64,000 nt of DNA, taken from Triticum aestivum (lineage: Eukaryota > Streptophyta > Magnoliopsida > Poales > Poaceae). The first letter of the stretch is position 1. Each line of letters starts with the position of its first letter. The notes below the pieces were generated by a model, which was not told the origin of the DNA, did not search any database, and worked only from the letters and a program-made list of their open reading frames with translations. The stretch lies in the NCBI RefSeq assembly GCF_018294505.1, contig NC_057809.1, positions 416,319,485 through 416,383,484 on the forward strand, given 5' to 3'. The position numbers and the translations under genes were made by a program. This document shows, piece after piece, positions 59,806 through 64,000 of the stretch.

Positions 59806-62800
59806 TCAATCAGCATCATCAATAAATGCATAATCATCATCATCACTATAATCAATGACGGGCTCATAGGGTTCATTGGCATCAACATGTGCAAGGCCAC
59901 CTTGACGTAATCGGTCAAGCATTGACAGGTCATCCGCAGCAGTAACCTCTTCTTGTTCCGGCTCTTCTTGTTCCTCCTCTGGGGTGATGTCGGATTCATT
60001 GTCGCTGTCTACTTCAATGTTTTGGGGTGAAGTATAGCGGTTCTTGAAACGCTTTTTGGAAAGACGTGTCTCTTGGAAGAATTCTCCTTCATATGTGTCT
60101 GGGTTAATGTGAGGTTCATAATCCTCTTCCTTTGGGGGAGAAAGTCTAGCACGTGGCGGCACTTCATAAACGACATCCCAACCTTTCAGATTTGGATTAG
60201 TTTGGCAGGCCCACGGTAGATAGAATACTTGGGTCACCTGTTGAGCCATAATATAGACATCAGGAACATCTAAATGAGTGCTTTGGTTGATTTCAACTAG
60301 CCCTACATGCTCATGAGTCCTTCTAGTCTCCTTCGGCTGAAACCAATAACATTTGAAGACTACGACATTCGGTGGATTTTCACCATAGAACAGAAGTTCA
60401 TAAATTGCTTCAACTCTCCCATAATACTCGGTACCTCCTTCGCCGATAGCAGATACACAACAATTTGTTGACTTTCGGTCGGCCATAGATAGCTCTTTGC
60501 CATAGGTACGAAAGCGATACCCGTTGATGTCGTACTTGTCAAATGAACAGACCTTATAGTCAAAACCATTAGCGACTTGTCTCAATTCGGCGTCCATAGA
60601 CTCTGAATTAGCCTATAAGTTTAATATGAAAGGATTGTTGCATTATGCACAAATTAGCGAATGCTATGAAATTGTCTAATAGAAATTACCGTTTGTTTGA
60701 ACCAAGAGATGAAACCGGTATAGCCACCTCCTTGCTTTGCGAGAAGCTCATACTCTTCGACGGAATCCTTTTGGATCTCCGCTCCATATGAGAATATGGT
60801 GACGTATCGACTGTATGACATATCTAGGAATAAGAGTAGTTCAAAGGAAATAGAAGTTGCGAAACAATGTACCGAGAACTTACTCGATGTACGGCCGCAC
60901 TTCTATCAGGTTGTTGAAAATATACAACGAAATGGTCTGCCATTCTTCGTTATCCAAAGATACTGGATGTGAAACACTAGCTAGTGCGAGATTCCCTTTG
61001 AATAGGCTGAGGTTGGATCCACCCTTTTTAGGCTCGTCAGCATTGTACCGAGGCTTCGGATTATGCAAATGACGATTTTTGGCTTCGTAGTGCGCTGTTA
61101 CGAAGTTTGCCGCCTCCTCTGTGATGAATGCCTCAGCCATCGATGCTTCAATTCTACGTTTATTTTTACATTTTTCTCGAAGCGTCTTCTGCATCCTCTC
61201 AGTTGGGTAGCACCAACGATTTTGCATGGCCCCCCCAATCTTGCCTCGGTCGGGAGATGCAAAATCAAATGCTGCATTGGATTAAAGAAGCCCGGTGGAA
61301 AGATCTTCTCTAACTTGCAGATCAACTCCGGCGCCAACTCTTCCATTTCTTCTAGCACGCCAGGCGATAGTTCTTTCGCACAAAGAACACGGAAGAAATA
61401 GCTGAGTTCTGCCAGTACTAGCCATTCATCCTCAGGGATGAAGCCACGCAACATCACCGGCATTACCCGCTCAATCCATATGTGCCAATCATGACTCTTG
61501 AGACCAAATATCTTTAGTTTATCAAGATTCGCTCCCCTCTTTAGATTCGCTGCATACCCATCGGGGAACATCAACTGCTGTTGCACCCACAAGAGAATTT
61601 CCCTCATAGCTGGCCTTCCAAGATTGAACCATGCCTTTGGCTTCGTCCAGTTCTGCTTTCCTTTCGGTTCTTTCATGTTTTGTTACGGCCTATCACATAG
61701 CGCCTCCAGATCGACTCTAGCCTTAGTATTATCCTTTGACTTCCCATCTATGCCGAACAATGTACCAAAAAGTGCCTCGGCGATATTCTTCTCAGTGTGC
61801 ATCACGTCGATGTTGTGTGGGCAAAGGAGGTCTTTGAAGTAAGGCAGATCCCATAAGCATGTTTTGTGAGTCCACGCATGCTTAGTATTATACCCCTTGA
61901 AGTACCCTGGACGTTGTGGATCTGGCTCGAGAGCGTTTAACTGATCCAGGGTCTGTTGGCCTGTCAATGCAGGTGGTGCAGAGTTTTTGACAACTCTACC
62001 CCTGATGAATTTCTTCTTGTCTTTCCTGAACTTATGGCGAGGATCCAGGAACTGTCTATGCATGTCGAAGCAAGAAAACTTGCGACCGGCCTGAAGCCAA
62101 CGAAACTCAAGAGCTCCCTTGCATGTGGGCACGGGAACCTTCCATGCACACACCAGCCAACGAATAGCGCATACGCCGGCAAGTCATGCGTCGAGTACAT
62201 GTACCAGACATGCATTATGAAGTTCCGTTTGCTAAAGGTGTCGTATGTCTTGAACCCATTATCCCAGGCTTCTTGCAATTCGTCCTTAAGCGGCTGCATG
62301 TACACATTCATATTTTTGCCCGGATAGTTGGGTCCTGGAATTATCAACGTCAGGAAAATGTTCTTTCTTTGCATAATCTGTCCGGGGGGGGGGAGATTGA
62401 GTGGAAAGACAAATACGGGCCAACAACTGTATTGGGCTGCCGTCATACCAAACACACTGAACCCGTCCGTGCTGATGCCGACTCGAGGATGCCTCGGATC
62501 TGCCGCTTTGTCAGCATGTAATTCATCAAACCTTTTCCACGCAACACCATCCGATGTGTGTACCATCATCAGATTCCCATCTGCATCTAGTTCGGTTCTT
62601 TTGCCTGTTTTGTGCCATGTCATCTGTCTGGCCATCTCTTCGACCATGAAAAGACGTTGAAGTCTTGGTACGATTGGCATATACCGAAGAACACTAACGG
62701 GGATTTTGGTCTGTGTCTTCTCACCCATACCGTTGTCTACCACAATATACCTGGAAGACTTGCAAATGGGACAATAGTTCAAGTCCGCATAGTCAAGCCT

Positions 62801-63436
62801 AAATAAGGCACATCCTTTCTCACAGGCATGTATCTTCTCATAGGGCATCTTCAGTGCACGGAGGATTTTGTCCGACTGGTACAGGTTTGCAGGCATTACA
62901 TGGCCTTTGGGTAGAAAGCGTCCAAATATTGTCATAATTGCGTCATAGCATTCTCTGCCCAAGTTGAACTGAGCCTTCAGAGCCATTACTTGTGAGATGG
63001 CATCCAACTGACAAAGCTCAGTGTGCTTCTGGAGCGGACGTTTCGAAGACTCCAACATTTCATTGAAGGCCTTTGCAGATTCCTCCATCTCCTCGTCCGA
63101 ATCCCGAGCATCATCATAGCCTTGCACCATGTTTTCCATCCCGGTACCATGCTCGTCGGTGCGACGACGATCCACCTCAGCTCGGTCACGTTGGGCAGAC
63201 TCACCATGAAATGTCCACACCGTATAATCGGGCGTAAAACCACTCTTCTGCAGGTGTTTGCCCATTTCAGCCTCTGTCTTCTTTTCCCAATTGCCGCACC
63301 GGAAACAGGGGCACCAGGTTTTCTTTTGGCCATTTGCAAATGCGGCTTGCACAAACCCCTTAGTTTTTGTGAACCATTCAGCGCTCCATTTGTTCTGACC
63401 AGTGTGACTGGTATACATCCAAGCACGGTCACTCAT
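59806..63436 (-). pseudogene. tnpD: TnpD-type CACTA transposase (TNP2 family), broken by frameshifts and a stop
   Basis: Start MSDRAWMYTS at 63436. The N-terminal transposase-associated domain (CPCFRCGNW) is followed by the TNP2 region: NYCPICKSSRY, GISTDGFSVFG, then a one-base deletion near 62124 after GRFPCP, then DVMHTEKNIAEALFG, a stop (61683-61685) after EALCDRP, KSHDWHIWIERVMP, and a second frameshift at a run of seven G (about 61229-61235). A donor GTAAGT lies at 60883. Exon 2 is 60823-60690 and exon 3 is 60612-59806, containing VVVFKCYWFQPKE, the C-terminal DUF4216-type domain, and an acidic tail. My exon 1-2 junction is one base out of phase, so that site is uncertain. The enzyme cuts and joins CACTA ends; this copy should be inactive. 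Confidence 0.85.
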
Positions 63437-63577
63437 CTTGACTTTCAGAGCTACTGGACACACAACAATTATATATGTAATTCACCATGTATGTATTCAT
63501 CAGTTGATCTACTTTGTCAATTTTATTACGTCCATGCAACCTACACTCTAATAGGTAATGATAGGTCCTAATCCCAC

Positions 63578-63793
63578 CCGTGTATGTGTAGATTGGGTAT
63601 ATTTTCCTATGCTATGCTCCGGATCCGACGCAAAATTTCGGCAGCACCTCCCCGCTGTTCTCCTGATACACGTCTCTGCAATAAACAGAGAGTATGTGTA
63701 CCCGGAGAACAACAGGGGAGGCACTGACGAAATATAAGCGTCGGATCCGGAGCAAAGCATATGGAAAAACGAACCCAATCTACACATACTCGG
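63578..63793. repeat. 216-bp imperfect foldback upstream of tnpD
   Basis: Arms 63578-63680 and 63686-63793 are reverse complements at about 80 percent by eye, with almost no loop. Landmarks: tgtatgtgtagattgggt (left) against acccaatctacacatact (right), and tgctccggatccgacg against cgtcggatccggagca. It lies 140 bp upstream of the transposase start and would be transcribed if the TATA box at about 63860 is used. Confidence 0.85.
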
Positions 63794-63833
63794 GCTGTCC
63801 ATGGACAGCGTTGGACAATTCGAAAGAATCAAG

Positions 63834-63867
63834 GTTATAAATATGCAAATGCATGCATATTTATAAC
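63834..63867 (-). promoter_or_regulatory. Palindromic TATA element, candidate tnpD promoter
   Basis: Arms gttataaatatgca (63834-63847) and tgcatatttataac (63854-63867) are a perfect 14-bp inverted repeat with a 6-bp loop. Each strand carries TATAAATA, so the site could work in either direction; on minus it is about 425 bp upstream of the tnpD start. Weaker complementarity (tcgaaag / ctttcga) extends the arms to about 63820-63881. Confidence 0.5.
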
Positions 63868-64000
63868 TATGACGCTTTCGAACGGGAGACACATATTGGT
63901 TACGCATACTGATGATTCAAGACACATATATAGCTAGCTATCAAGTTTCATCGGAATAGATCAAATAATTAATGGGGGAGGAGGACTTGTCATTTGTGCT
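63868..64000. mobile_element. CACTA sequence running off the right edge
   Basis: No frame or terminus seen. The 5' inverted repeat of the element should lie further right. Confidence 0.4.

Larger units (their letters stand above)
55634..64000 (-). mobile_element. Large CACTA (En/Spm) transposon, 5' end beyond the window
   Basis: The left terminus cactgcaggaatcagct at 55634 is a CACTA inverted repeat (usual form CACTACAGGAAT). It is followed inward by a dense subterminal array, then tnpA-like and tnpD genes, both on minus, and a structured upstream region. At least 8.4 kb is inside the window. The transposase gene is broken, so the copy probably cannot move on its own, but its termini and binding-site array look mobilisable in trans. 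It inserted in, or replaced the end of, Gypsy LTR fragment 2. Confidence 0.88.

Noticed and set aside
62186..63571. Several plus-strand frames of 110-180 codons opposite the transposase
   Set aside because: Shadows of the tnpD coding strand; no independent motif.

Overview
This is a gene-free stretch of a large grass genome, most likely a Triticeae species such as wheat. The evidence is the density of nested LTR retrotransposons, long LTRs of the large-retrotransposon-derivative (LARD) kind, Athila-like and Tat-like Gypsy elements, and large CACTA (En/Spm) transposons. I found no host protein gene and no tRNA or rRNA gene. One assembly gap (N) lies at 47444-47735. Family names are given only at lineage level because no database search was possible.

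Layout. Positions 1-49522 are a Russian doll. The outermost element (called L1 here) is on the minus strand: its non-coding interior fills 1-2806 and its 5' LTR begins at 2807. That LTR is split by a minus-strand Athila-like Gypsy element (5551-47334, target duplication gagct) and resumes at 47340, ending at 49522; a further LTR (about 47736-48612) sits inside the resumed part. The Athila-like element's 3' LTR is itself split by a plus-strand Tat-like Gypsy element (6641-40177, target duplication ggccc, both LTRs 482 bp). The Tat-like element carries a decayed gag-protease on the plus strand and a long antisense ORF (aORF) on the minus strand, with no recognisable reverse transcriptase, RNase H or integrase. 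The aORF is cut by LARD-1 (11891-36279), whose left LTR is cut by a related LARD-2 (15597-28008). Insertion order is therefore L1, Athila-like, Tat-like, LARD-1, LARD-2.

Positions 49523-51111 hold about three copies of a 492-bp tandem repeat that I cannot classify. Positions 51523-55633 are a patchwork: a truncated CACTA end, a decayed Gypsy integrase, an LTR fragment with a TATA box, an unidentified decayed coding stretch and two Gypsy LTR fragments.

Positions 55634 to the right edge are one large CACTA transposon in minus orientation, with its 5' end outside the window. It has a terminal inverted repeat, a dense subterminal array of CTTTGCCGTC motifs, a multi-exon tnpA-like gene that looks largely open, a tnpD (TNP2-type) transposase broken by frameshifts and a stop, and a striking 216-bp foldback plus a TATA-containing palindrome upstream of the transposase.

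Almost every retroelement here is non-autonomous: LARDs without coding capacity, an Athila-like element with only gag and protease, and a Tat-like element with gag-protease and aORF only. They would all depend on proteins supplied in trans. I did not find a clearly new molecular system. The most interesting items are the pol-less Tat-like element with its convergent antisense gene, and the CACTA element with a foldback next to its transposase promoter.
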